From Stenotrophomonas sp. 610A2 (GTDB lineage Bacteria > Pseudomonadota > Gammaproteobacteria > Xanthomonadales > Xanthomonadaceae): 64,000 bases of DNA. The notes under the pieces are model-generated. The model did no database searches. It was not told the origin of the DNA and saw only the letters and a list, made by a program, of their open reading frames with translations. Numbering within the stretch: position 1 is the stretch's first letter; each line of letters begins with the position of its first letter. Positions 42,367 to 50,763 of this stretch are shown here, piece after piece. The position numbers and the translations under genes are program-made. Where the stretch lies: the NCBI RefSeq assembly GCF_030549615.1, contig NZ_CP130832.1, positions 4,548,501 through 4,612,500 on the forward strand, in the 5' to 3' direction.

Positions 42367-44561
42367 GCTTCTACATTGTTGTAAAGATACTTCTTCTGGG
42401 CTTCGCCCTCGTCAGCTATCTCATCTATCAGTCAAGGCGTTCAAACAACCACGACGCCTTGATGGTGCTGCGCACGGCACCGGTGACACGCCAGCTGACG
42501 GAACAGGAAGCCGCCGCCCTTGAGCCACTGAAAGTTGCGGAGAAGCTGCTGTTCCTTTCCGAGGTCCGCATCCTGAAAGGGCCTTACCGCCAGCATGGGG
42601 TCAGCATCAATAGCGGCACCACCATGCACGACACCATCAATGATGTGACTGTCCTGCTGCCCTACGACGCCGCAGACTTCCTGGAGAGCGACAACGAAGC
42701 CGAGGTTGTCATCTCCGGCAACATCGCCATCGTCGTTACGCTGAATGGCTTCGACGTGGTTTCGGGACGGCAACGTGCCGCCAGTGGCCCGACAGTAACT
42801 ATGCCAACGGCAGTTTCCGCAGAATCCAAGTCTTCTTCTGACTTGACCAACAGCGACCCGACTCAAACTCCATCGCTCCCGGTACAGAAAAGCGTGGAAT
42901 GGCTGCGCCAGCGCACTGAAACCCCGGTCGAAGCACATCTACGCCTGCGGCAGCGCTGGAACAGGCCGCTGGCATTGGCCTGGCTTGCAGCCGTGATTCT
43001 GCTGTGGCTTGGAGCATGTCGACTGGGACATACCGCGCAGGTGATATTCATCATCTGCGGGCTGGTATGCGTGCTTGCAGGCGCTTTTCTGGTGCTGCGC
43101 CGCCCACGTACAGACACCCGCGTGCAGCGCAAGGTTGATCGCGCCAATGGCCCACTGTTTATTTTTTCGCAACGCACCGCCAACAATGCCGCCGTGGTCA
43201 ACAAGCACGCACTTCTCGGCGACAGTCTCAAGCTGCAACTGCCCGAGCATTGGCAGAACAGCGGTCGCATCACCTCAGGCGAGTCGGTTGAAATTGAAGT
43301 GGATCGTGGCGATGGCCGGGTTCTGGGTCTGGGTGATGGCTGGTCGCTGGAAGACGAGCAACGGCGCTTCCCCGAAGCCCGCTGGCGCACGCCGCTGCTA
43401 CTGACCTTGGTGGGGGCGCTTGGTTTGGTTCTGGCCCTGCTGGGTAGCGATGGACCGGTTTCGGAGCTGAAAGCCAGCGTAGCCGCAATCATGCCAGGCA
43501 CCGTACGTGAAGATACCAGCGCACAGTCTTTGCTACAGGACCCACCATCTACAGGCGACACGCTGCGCATCTCCGGCAGCGGCTATTGCGCGCCCGCGAT
43601 GCAGCGCGATGACTCTGGCGAAATGATTGCCAGCGCCGATTGCAAGCAGATCCGCTGGGGTGGCAGCCCCGTCAAGGTGGGCTCACTCAAGTTGGATCCA
43701 GCGCTCATGGCGCTGTATTCCGGTGATTACCTGCAGACACGCACGTCCAGTTCGCGCGCGATGCTCGCCGCCATGATGGCGGGGGCAAGCGGCTACCCCT
43801 TCGGTGCCTCTCCGTCCACCCTGGAAGTCAGCGGCCTGCATGATCTGGTTGCCCTGCTGGAGACCGTTTGCACAACCTCGTCCAACCAATGCGAAGCGCT
43901 CAAAGCCTCGCTTGCCAGCACTCTGCAACTGGAAGTCCACGATGAAAGCGGGAGCCGGCGGCTGACCGCCTGGCCTGAACTCGCGAGTGAATTGCGAAAG
44001 CTGGGCGATCTTCCGCGCAGTTTCAATTCCATCGAACTCAACCCGGGTGACGTAGATGCCGTCCGCAGGCTCACCCGTGATTTCGCCGCTGCAGACATCG
44101 CCCATGCGCTGGCCCAGCAAACCACGCGCATTCTGGATCAGGGCAAAGGCGGCGTGACCTTGGCATTGGATGAGCGCGCTGCTGCTCCTTCAGCGACAGA
44201 TGGCGGTGCCGATCGTGGCTACGGCAGCGATGACGAGTACAGCTCGAACGGTCTACTGGAACAATGGGCTCGCACCCAACAGCTGCTCGGCAGCGAGTCA
44301 CCGTTTGAAGTGAATGCCCGCGTCATCGGTACGACAAAGGACAATGGTGGCCTGCGCTTGCAGTTGTCGGCATTGGACGGCGACCCGGACAAAACGCCTT
44401 CCGCCATCGGCGGCACCCTGCTGTTGTTGCTCAGCTTGGCACTGGTCGGCAGCCAGCTACCACGACTGGTCATCGGCGTGCGTAATGCCAAGCGCCGGCG
44501 CGCGGCCTTGAACGAGGACCTGCGCAAGCGGCCTCCGCCGGGCCAGCCATTGCTGTTCTGA
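42363..44561 (+). CDS. IgaA/UmoB family membrane protein
   Basis: A 732-residue inner-membrane protein resembling enterobacterial IgaA (UmoB/YrfF), which restrains the Rcs phosphorelay. Five membrane segments are at about residues 4-20, 202-221, 226-246, 343-362 and 683-705, matching IgaA topology. The large periplasmic part carries GDTLRISGSGYCAP and ADCKQIRWGG, closely matching GDTLRISGTGMCN and DCSQIIWND recalled from IgaA. The cytoplasmic loop has LPEHWQNSG where IgaA has AHWQPYI. The frame is open far upstream, but the ATG at 42363 gives the family start. No Rcs genes are visible nearby, so its partner here is unknown. Confidence 0.75.
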   Translation: MSFYIVVKILLLGFALVSYLIYQSRRSNNHDALMVLRTAPVTRQLTEQEAAALEPLKVAEKLLFLSEVRILKGPYRQHGVSINSGTTMHDTINDVTVLLPYDAADFLESDNEAEVVISGNIAIVVTLNGFDVVSGRQRAASGPTVTMPTAVSAESKSSSDLTNSDPTQTPSLPVQKSVEWLRQRTETPVEAHLRLRQRWNRPLALAWLAAVILLWLGACRLGHTAQVIFIICGLVCVLAGAFLVLRRPRTDTRVQRKVDRANGPLFIFSQRTANNAAVVNKHALLGDSLKLQLPEHWQNSGRITSGESVEIEVDRGDGRVLGLGDGWSLEDEQRRFPEARWRTPLLLTLVGALGLVLALLGSDGPVSELKASVAAIMPGTVREDTSAQSLLQDPPSTGDTLRISGSGYCAPAMQRDDSGEMIASADCKQIRWGGSPVKVGSLKLDPALMALYSGDYLQTRTSSSRAMLAAMMAGASGYPFGASPSTLEVSGLHDLVALLETVCTTSSNQCEALKASLASTLQLEVHDESGSRRLTAWPELASELRKLGDLPRSFNSIELNPGDVDAVRRLTRDFAAADIAHALAQQTTRILDQGKGGVTLALDERAAAPSATDGGADRGYGSDDEYSSNGLLEQWARTQQLLGSESPFEVNARVIGTTKDNGGLRLQLSALDGDPDKTPSAIGGTLLLLLSLALVGSQLPRLVIGVRNAKRRRAALNEDLRKRPPPGQPLLF

Positions 44562-44598
44562 GTGTTGGGGCAATGATCGTGACCTGAACTGGACTCCG

Positions 44599-44680
44599 CG
44601 ATCAAAGCACCCCATGCGCCGGATAGCCCGCCGTCTCAGCCCGTGAGACGGCGATGTGCTTCCATGGCGCTCTTTGATCG
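44599..44680 (+). promoter_or_regulatory. Three-tier nested inverted repeat before mrfA
   Basis: The outer arms are CGATCAAAG/CTTTGATCG (44599-44607 and 44672-44680). The middle arms are GCGCC/GGCGC. The inner hairpin is GCCGTCTCA/TGAGACGGC with a five-base loop (44630-44652). The outer stem ends 11 bases before the chosen mrfA start. It could be a terminator for the IgaA-like gene, a structured leader or a small-RNA fold. Confidence 0.6.
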
Positions 44681-44691
44681 GCAGTCCGTGC

Positions 44692-47175
44692 ATGGCGTTT
44701 TCCCTCGCTCCCCGCACCGAAGCCAGCGAACGGGCGCTGGCAACCACCGATGGCCTGCCATCGCGTGACGGCTCGCTGCTCGGCCAGCGCCTGGCCCGCC
44801 GCTACAAGGACCGGGTCACCGGCAGCTTCACCATTCCCGGCCGCGAAGGCAGCTATGCGCCGATTCCGGATGATGTGCCCGAGGCGCTGAAAGCGGCATT
44901 GAAGGCGCGCGGCATCGAGCAGCTGTACTCGCATCAGGCCGAGGCCTGGGACGCCAGCCAGCGCGGCGAGCACGTCGCCATCGTCACTCCCACCGCCTCC
45001 GGCAAATCGCTGTGTTACACGCTGCCGGTGGTAAGCGCGGCGATGCAGGGCAATGCCAAGGCCTTGTACCTGTTCCCGACCAAGGCGCTCGCGCAGGACC
45101 AGGTGGCCGAGCTGCTGGAGCTCAACCGCGCCGGCGATCTTGGGGTCAAGGCCTTCACCTTCGACGGTGATACGCCCGGCGATGCGCGGCAGGCGATCCG
45201 CCTGCATGGCGACATCGTGGTCAGCAACCCGGACATGCTGCACCAGGCGATCCTGCCGCATCACACCAAGTGGGCGCAGTTCTTCGAGAACCTGCGCTAT
45301 GTGGTGATCGACGAGATCCACACCTATCGCGGCGTGTTCGGCAGCCATGTCACCAACGTGCTGCGGCGGCTCAAGCGCATCTGTGCGTTCTATGGCGTGC
45401 AACCGCAATTCATCCTGTGCTCGGCCACCATCGGCAACCCGCATGCGCATGCCGAGGCGCTGGTTGAAGAGAAGGTGCATGCGATCACCGAGTCCGGCGC
45501 ACCGACCGGGCCCAAGCACGTGCTGCTGTGGAACCCACCGGTGATCAACCCGGATCTTGGCCTGCGCGCCTCGGCGCGCTCACAGGCCAACCGCATCGCC
45601 CGCATCGCGATCAAGAGTGGCCTGAAGACCCTGGTGTTTGCACAGACGCGCTTGATGGTGGAAGTGCTGACCAAGTACCTGAAGGACATCTTCGACAACG
45701 ACCCGCGCAAGCCGGCCCGCATTCGCGCCTATCGTGGCGGCTATCTGCCGACCGAACGCCGCGAGGTGGAACGGGCGATGCGCGCCGGCAACATCGACGG
45801 CATCGTCAGCACCTCGGCGCTGGAGCTGGGCGTGGATATCGGCGCGCTCGACGTGGTCATCCTCAACGGCTACCCCGGCAGCGTTGCGGCGACGTGGCAG
45901 CGCTTCGGCCGTGCCGGTCGTCGTCAGCAGGCCGCGCTCGGCGTGATGGTCGCCAGCAGCCAGCCGCTGGACCAGTACGTGGTGCGGCATCCGGATTTCT
46001 TTGCCAACGCGACGCCGGAACACGCACGCATTTCACCGGACCAGCCGCTGATCCTGTTCGACCACATCCGCTGCGCAGCGTTCGAGCTGCCGTTCCTGGC
46101 CGCTGAGCCGTTCGGGCCGATCGATCCGCTGGTATTCCTGCAGGCGCTGGCCGAAACCGAAGTGGTGCATCAGGAAGGCGACCGCTGGGAGTGGATCGCC
46201 GACAGCTATCCCGCCAATGCAGTGAGCCTGCGCGCGGTTGCCGATGGCAACTTCGTGGTGGTGGACCGCAGCGATGGCAAGCAGCAGATCATCGCCGAGG
46301 TAGATTACTCCGCCGCTGCGCTGACGCTGTACGAAGGCGCCATCCACATGGTGCAGAGCACGCCGTACCAGGTGGAGCGGCTGGACTGGGACGGCCGCAA
46401 GGCCTACGTCACCCGTACCCATGTCGACTACTACACCGACAGCATCGACTACACCAAGCTCAAAGTGCTGGACCGCTTTGATGGCAACGGCGCCGGCCGT
46501 GGTGATTCGCATCACGGCGAAGTGCACGTGGTGCGACGCGTGGCCGGCTACAAGAAGATCCGCTACTACACCCACGAGAACATCGGCTACGGCCCGGTCA
46601 ACCTGCCCGATCAGGAACTGCACACCACCTCGGTCTGGTGGCAGCTTCCGCAGGCCACGCTGCTGCGCAGCTTCGCGCAGAAGCAGGATGCGCTGGATGG
46701 TTTCCTCGGTGCCGCCTATGCACTGCACATCGTTGCCACCGTCGCGGTGATGGCCGACGCCCGCGATCTGCAGAAAACGGTTGGCAATGGCGATGGTGCC
46801 TGGTTTGCAATTGCCGACCAGACCGGCCGCGGCCAGCTGCGCGGCAATGAAGCCGGTGAAGCCACGGTGGAACTGATGCAGAGCTTCTTGCCCACGGTAT
46901 ACCTGTACGACAACTTCCCCGGCGGCGTGGGCCTGAGCGAACCGCTATGGCAGCGCCAGGGCGAGCTGGTGCAACGCGCGTTGGAGCTGGTGGAGCGTTG
47001 TGATTGCAATGCGGGCTGCCCGGCTTGTGTTGGTCCGGTGCTGGCTGCGCAGGAAGATGACAAGGGACCAACACCGCGTTCATTGGCATTGACCGTGTTG
47101 TCGCTGCTGTCTGCCGAGCGATGCGATCAGGTGCCGACCATCGTCATGGACGAGGCCGTCGACCTGCTGCCATGA
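44692..47175 (+). CDS. mrfA: DEAD/DEAH helicase with C-terminal DUF1998 domain (MrfA/YprA-like)
   Basis: An 827-residue helicase of the YprA/MrfA group. In Bacillus subtilis, MrfA with the exonuclease MrfB repairs mitomycin C damage. The N-terminal RecA domain has Walker A (TPTASGKS) and the DEIH box in VVIDEIHTYRGVFGSH. The second RecA domain has STSALELGVDIGALD and QRFGRAGRRQQ. The DUF1998 region ends in a cysteine cluster, CDCNAGCPACVGP, near residue 775, a likely metal site. The ATG at 44692 was chosen; a GTG 12 codons upstream lies inside the hairpin. The stop overlaps the mrfB start in ATGA. Confidence 0.88.
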   Translation: MAFSLAPRTEASERALATTDGLPSRDGSLLGQRLARRYKDRVTGSFTIPGREGSYAPIPDDVPEALKAALKARGIEQLYSHQAEAWDASQRGEHVAIVTPTASGKSLCYTLPVVSAAMQGNAKALYLFPTKALAQDQVAELLELNRAGDLGVKAFTFDGDTPGDARQAIRLHGDIVVSNPDMLHQAILPHHTKWAQFFENLRYVVIDEIHTYRGVFGSHVTNVLRRLKRICAFYGVQPQFILCSATIGNPHAHAEALVEEKVHAITESGAPTGPKHVLLWNPPVINPDLGLRASARSQANRIARIAIKSGLKTLVFAQTRLMVEVLTKYLKDIFDNDPRKPARIRAYRGGYLPTERREVERAMRAGNIDGIVSTSALELGVDIGALDVVILNGYPGSVAATWQRFGRAGRRQQAALGVMVASSQPLDQYVVRHPDFFANATPEHARISPDQPLILFDHIRCAAFELPFLAAEPFGPIDPLVFLQALAETEVVHQEGDRWEWIADSYPANAVSLRAVADGNFVVVDRSDGKQQIIAEVDYSAAALTLYEGAIHMVQSTPYQVERLDWDGRKAYVTRTHVDYYTDSIDYTKLKVLDRFDGNGAGRGDSHHGEVHVVRRVAGYKKIRYYTHENIGYGPVNLPDQELHTTSVWWQLPQATLLRSFAQKQDALDGFLGAAYALHIVATVAVMADARDLQKTVGNGDGAWFAIADQTGRGQLRGNEAGEATVELMQSFLPTVYLYDNFPGGVGLSEPLWQRQGELVQRALELVERCDCNAGCPACVGPVLAAQEDDKGPTPRSLALTVLSLLSAERCDQVPTIVMDEAVDLLP

Positions 47176-48263
47176 GCATCAGCCTGGACAAACTGAAAGC
47201 CCTGCGCAAACAGGCGGGGCTGGCGACGGCAGCACCTGCGGAATCAGCGGGGCACCCAGTTGTTGTAGGAGCGGCGTCAGCCGCGAAGCCACCAATGGTG
47301 GACGCTGCAGCATTGCCTGTTGCTCCGGATGCAACTGGCTCTTCGTCGGCTTCGGAGGCGATACCGGCTTCGCGGCTGACGCCGCTCCTACAACAACAGC
47401 CGAAGCAGGAATCCTCGGTATTCGGCTGGGTCGATCAGATCAAGCACAAACCCGCGGTACCGCAGGACGGCGCTGCATTGCGGCGCTTGTTGGCAACACG
47501 CAACCGCGCCATCGCTCCTGCACAACCAATCGAACGTGGCCCGGTTGATCGCGATCTGCCCGGCACCGAAATCGCACCCGGACTGCATCTGATCGAAGCC
47601 TTCATCCCGCAGGCGATTCCAACGCAACCGCTGTCGTTGGCTTTCAGCAAGCGTCCCGAAGAATCAGTCGCGCCACAGGACCTGCTGTTCTTCGATACCG
47701 AGACCACCGGCCTTGCCGGCGGCACCGGCACCCGCGCCTTCATGATCGGCGCCGCCGACTGGCATCACGATGCAGCGCGCGGCGACGGCCTGCGCGTGCG
47801 CCAGCTGATGATGTCGACGATGGGTGCGGAGAGCGCGATGCTGGAGTTGTTCGCGAGCTGGCTGTCACCGACCACGGTGCTGTCCAGCTACAACGGCCGC
47901 TGTTACGACGCGCCGTTGTTGAAGACGCGTTACCGGCTGGCACGGCGTGGTGATCCGATTTCCGCATTGGACCATGTGGATCTTTTGTTCCCGACCCGCC
48001 GTCGCTATCGCGGTACCTGGGAGAACTGCCGGCTGGCGACCATCGAGCGGCAGTTGCTGCTCATCGCACGCGAGGATGACTTGCCGGGTTCGGAAGCGCC
48101 TGCGGCGTGGTTGAGTTATCTGCGTGGCGGCAGCGCGCGCAACCTGCGCCGCGTTGGTGAGCACAACCATCAGGACGTGGTGACCTTGGCGCTGTTGTTC
48201 CTGCGCCTGGTGCAGGCGGAAGCTGATGAGCGGGCGGAGTTGGCACTGGAGGCGGAGCGCTGA
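47172..48263 (+). CDS. mrfB: RNase H-like exonuclease, MrfB/YprB-like, with translated REP pair
   Basis: A 363-residue DEDD-type exonuclease. The first acidic pair is D175 and E177 (FFDTETTGLAGGTG), a further acidic residue is in SALDHVDLLFP, and the C-terminal site is HNHQDVV. The gene overlaps mrfA by four bases, the pairing seen in Bacillus MrfAB, where the nuclease acts with the helicase on mitomycin adducts. The N-terminal ~145 residues are a poorly conserved linker. Residues about 32-74 are encoded by an inverted pair of REP units (47265-47392), giving VGAASAAKPP and [11 protein letters not shown]. The frame stays open because the first unit reads GTCAGCC where the common version has GTAAGCC, which would be a stop here. 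Confidence 0.87.
   Translation: MSISLDKLKALRKQAGLATAAPAESAGHPVVVGAASAAKPPMVDAAALPVAPDATGSSSASEAIPASRLTPLLQQQPKQESSVFGWVDQIKHKPAVPQDGAALRRLLATRNRAIAPAQPIERGPVDRDLPGTEIAPGLHLIEAFIPQAIPTQPLSLAFSKRPEESVAPQDLLFFDTETTGLAGGTGTRAFMIGAADWHHDAARGDGLRVRQLMMSTMGAESAMLELFASWLSPTTVLSSYNGRCYDAPLLKTRYRLARRGDPISALDHVDLLFPTRRRYRGTWENCRLATIERQLLLIAREDDLPGSEAPAAWLSYLRGGSARNLRRVGEHNHQDVVTLALLFLRLVQAEADERAELALEAER
47265..47392 (+). repeat. Inverted REP pair inside the mrfB coding region
   Basis: The left unit (47265-47289) begins GTAGGAGCGGCGTCAGCCGC and the right unit (47367-47392) is its exact inverse. Both arms carry the same change from the common unit, so the stem is kept. The 128-base block lies wholly inside the mrfB frame. 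Confidence 0.9.
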
Positions 48264-48300
48264 GTTTCGGTTGCTCGTCAGTCGTTGCTTGAAGCGCTTA

Positions 48301-48395
48301 CCTCTCCCCAGCCCTCCCCTTGGCTGCGCCAAAGGGAGGGAGCGGAGCTTGCCCCCTCCCTTTCGCCGGAGGCGAAGGGGAGGGTTGGGGAGGGG
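48301..48395. repeat. CCTCCCC-family inverted repeat
   Basis: It runs from CCTCTCCCCAGCCCTCCCC to GGGGAGGGTTGGGGAGGGG, with inner hairpins around TTGGCTGCGCCAA and TTCGCCGGAGGCGAA. It lies between mrfB and the convergent M56 gene, probably as a double-sided transcript end. Confidence 0.75.
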
Positions 48396-48446
48396 TGCTT
48401 TTGCTGTAGCTCTAAAAGCCAAGCACCAGCAAACCCTCCCGGAACA

Positions 48447-50276
48447 TCAACCACCAAGCGGCCGCGCAATCCCACTGCTGATCGCTTCACGGATCATCTG
48501 ATCCGCATCACGGTTGGCCTTGGCGCTGGCCGCTGCCTGCTGCCTGCCCAGCTCGGCCTGCTGCTTGCCCAATGCTGCCTGCTGTGCGGCCAGGCTTTCC
48601 ATCTCCGCACGCATCGCCGGGTTGTCCATTTCCTCGCGCGCTTCATCGATCTTGCGACGCGCTTCAGCGGCCGCACCGCGGCGCGCATCGGCGCTCCCGT
48701 CTGAGGTCAGCGCCAGCTGCGCCTGTTGGCTCGCCAACGCGCCGATCCGCGCACCAATCTCGCCCATGCGCTCACCGATCTCGCCCTGGCGCTCGCCCAG
48801 CCTGCCTTGGCGATCGCCGAGCTTGCCCTGTGCTTCACCCAGACGCACGGTTTCTGCGTGCAGTTGTTCAAAGCGCGACAGCGTGGCGGCGTCGCGAACT
48901 ACATAGCGCTTGCCATCGCGGCGCAGCAGCAGCACGCCGCTGCCATCGTCCAACTGCTTGGCTTCGCGCAGATCCGCAACGGAACCATTCATGACGCTGT
49001 GGTCGCCCTTGATCAGCACATAGCTGTTGGCGTTCTGGTTGCTGGAGAGGTGAATCGTTCCCTGTGTGCGCAACGGAGCCGCGGGGGCTGCCGGTGCCGC
49101 AGGCGGTGCAGGTGGCACGGCCAGTGCCGGTGGCGCGGGCGGCGCAGGAGGTGCGGCCGGCACAGCGGCACCCGCCGCAACCAGATGCAGTTTTGCATGG
49201 GCAGCAGGTGCTGCCGGTGCAACGGGAGCGACCGGGACGACGGGCGCTGCCACAGGTGCGGGTGGTGCCGGCGGCGCAGGCGGTACCGGCATCGCCACCA
49301 GCCGCAGCGGTGCCACGCCAACCAGGGCGACGGCAGCGATGATCAAGGCCGCACCGACGCGCGGGAAAGATGAAGTGTCCTGCAACATGAGCAATCTCCG
49401 CTTGAGGCTTAGGAAGGTCGGCGACGCGCTGGCCAAACCAGCGCCGGGCCGGGGGGCGACGCCCAACTGCAGCAGCAGGCGTCCATAGTGTTGGCGGCAG
49501 TGCCGGTCACCGGCGACCACGGCTGCATCCACCGCTGCTTCGCGGGCGATGCCGTATTCGCGGGCGGCCAGGTGCACCACCGGGTGGAAGAAGAACAGGT
49601 GCTGGGCAAGTGCAGGCACCAGTCCCAGCCACAGGTCATGGCGTTGCAGATGCACCAGTTCATGGGTCAATGCCATGTCCAGCTGGTCATCGCCCATGCG
49701 CTGCAGGCCACGCGCCGGCAACAGCAGCACCGGACGCCATGGGCCGATCAGCTGCGGCGAGTCGATCGCGGTGCTGAGCATCAGTCGCGGTGCGCGGCGC
49801 AGGCCATGCGCATCAGCGGCCAGCGCAAGCGCGGCGTTGAGCTTGTGATCGTGGCAGGGCTGCGCGGCACGCAGCAGGGCACGACTGGCGCGGTACGCCA
49901 GCGCGGTGCGCAAGGCCATCACCAGCACGCCGGCGGCCCACATTGCCATCAACACCAGGCTCCATGACCAGCCGCTGTCCACCGGCAAGGGCTGCATCAC
50001 GATGACTGGCGCGATGGTGGTCGGCGCAGCTTCTGCAGCAGCCTGCACAACCAACGGTGCTGCCTCCACTGCAGGCAGCAGCGGCAGCTCCAGCGGTGAC
50101 GCCCAGAACAGGCCAACCACGGCCTGCACGGCCACCAGCCACCACAGCGCACACTGGGTGCTGGCCGGCAGGCGCCGAACGTAGCGGCACAGCAGCCACA
50201 CCAGACCAGCCAACAGCGCGGTCTGCACGCTGGTTGCCAACAGGCGGCTGCCCAACAACTCAAGCGTCATCGACAT
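48447..50276 (-). CDS. M56 family (BlaR1-type) membrane metallopeptidase
   Basis: A 609-residue membrane peptidase of the BlaR1/MecR1 family. Membrane segments lie near residues 15-32, 40-57 and 107-125, with a further one after residue 300. The zinc motif HELVH is at residues 205-209, facing the cytoplasm. The usual penicillin-binding sensor is absent. Instead, residues ~330-400 are Pro/Ala/Val-rich. The end is a charged repeat-rich region (LGERQGEIGERMGEIGARIG; ALGKQQAELGRQQ) that should form a long helix. It starts three bases after the BlaI-type gene, so the two form an operon. It probably senses an envelope signal and cleaves the repressor. Confidence 0.85.
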   Translation of the reverse strand: MSMTLELLGSRLLATSVQTALLAGLVWLLCRYVRRLPASTQCALWWLVAVQAVVGLFWASPLELPLLPAVEAAPLVVQAAAEAAPTTIAPVIVMQPLPVDSGWSWSLVLMAMWAAGVLVMALRTALAYRASRALLRAAQPCHDHKLNAALALAADAHGLRRAPRLMLSTAIDSPQLIGPWRPVLLLPARGLQRMGDDQLDMALTHELVHLQRHDLWLGLVPALAQHLFFFHPVVHLAAREYGIAREAAVDAAVVAGDRHCRQHYGRLLLQLGVAPRPGAGLASASPTFLSLKRRLLMLQDTSSFPRVGAALIIAAVALVGVAPLRLVAMPVPPAPPAPPAPVAAPVVPVAPVAPAAPAAHAKLHLVAAGAAVPAAPPAPPAPPALAVPPAPPAAPAAPAAPLRTQGTIHLSSNQNANSYVLIKGDHSVMNGSVADLREAKQLDDGSGVLLLRRDGKRYVVRDAATLSRFEQLHAETVRLGEAQGKLGDRQGRLGERQGEIGERMGEIGARIGALASQQAQLALTSDGSADARRGAAAEARRKIDEAREEMDNPAMRAEMESLAAQQAALGKQQAELGRQQAAASAKANRDADQMIREAISSGIARPLGG

Positions 50277-50279
50277 GGC

Positions 50280-50666
50280 TCAATCCTCCCGGCGCTGCGA
50301 CTGCAGCTTGCTGACCAGCGCTTCCAGTTCGGCCAGTTCGTTGTCGCTGACCTCGGCCTTCTCCGACATCCACGCCACGAACGGCGAGATCGATCCCTGC
50401 AGGGTCTTCTCGACGAAGCTGCCAACCGCGCCGTTGACCACTTCCTGCTGCTCGGCGGTGGAGCGGTAGCGATACACGCCCTCGTCCTGCTCGCGCTGCA
50501 GATAGCCCTTGGTGCGCAGGCGCTCCATCATCGTCAGCACGGTGGACCGGGCCAGCCCGCGGGCCTCACCGAAGCGCGCGGCAACCTCGCCGACGCTGGT
50601 GGGTTCGTTCTCTCCGATGTACTGCAACAGGGCCAGTTCCTGGTCCCCGATGGTCTTGCGGCGCAT
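50280..50666 (-). CDS. BlaI/MecI/CopY-family repressor
   Basis: A 128-residue repressor with an N-terminal winged helix (IGDQELALLQYIGENEPTSVGEVAARFG, then ARSTVLTMMERLRTKGYLQRE) and a C-terminal dimerisation helix. BlaI proteins bind TACA/TGTA dyads and are inactivated through an M56 partner, encoded right after this gene. I chose the ATG at 50666; the frame is open 27 codons upstream, but that stretch covers the candidate operators. No β-lactamase gene is adjacent, so the regulated genes are unknown. Confidence 0.9.
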   Translation of the reverse strand: MRRKTIGDQELALLQYIGENEPTSVGEVAARFGEARGLARSTVLTMMERLRTKGYLQREQDEGVYRYRSTAEQQEVVNGAVGSFVEKTLQGSISPFVAWMSEKAEVSDNELAELEALVSKLQSQRRED

Positions 50667-50680
50667 GGCCGTCTCCGTGA

Positions 50681-50719
50681 CTACATTTGTCGTCACGGTA
50701 GATCTGCCTACATTTGTAG
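50681..50719 (-). promoter_or_regulatory. Candidate BlaI operators
   Basis: CTACATTTGTAG at 50708-50719 is a perfect 12-base palindrome of the TACA-N2-TGTA type. CTACATTTGTCG at 50681-50692 is a second site with one change, 27 bases away. Both lie just upstream of the repressor gene, fitting autoregulation. Confidence 0.7.
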
Positions 50720-50763
50720 TCAATAGCCCGGATGGCACCCTGCACACTGCAAGGCTGAATGAT

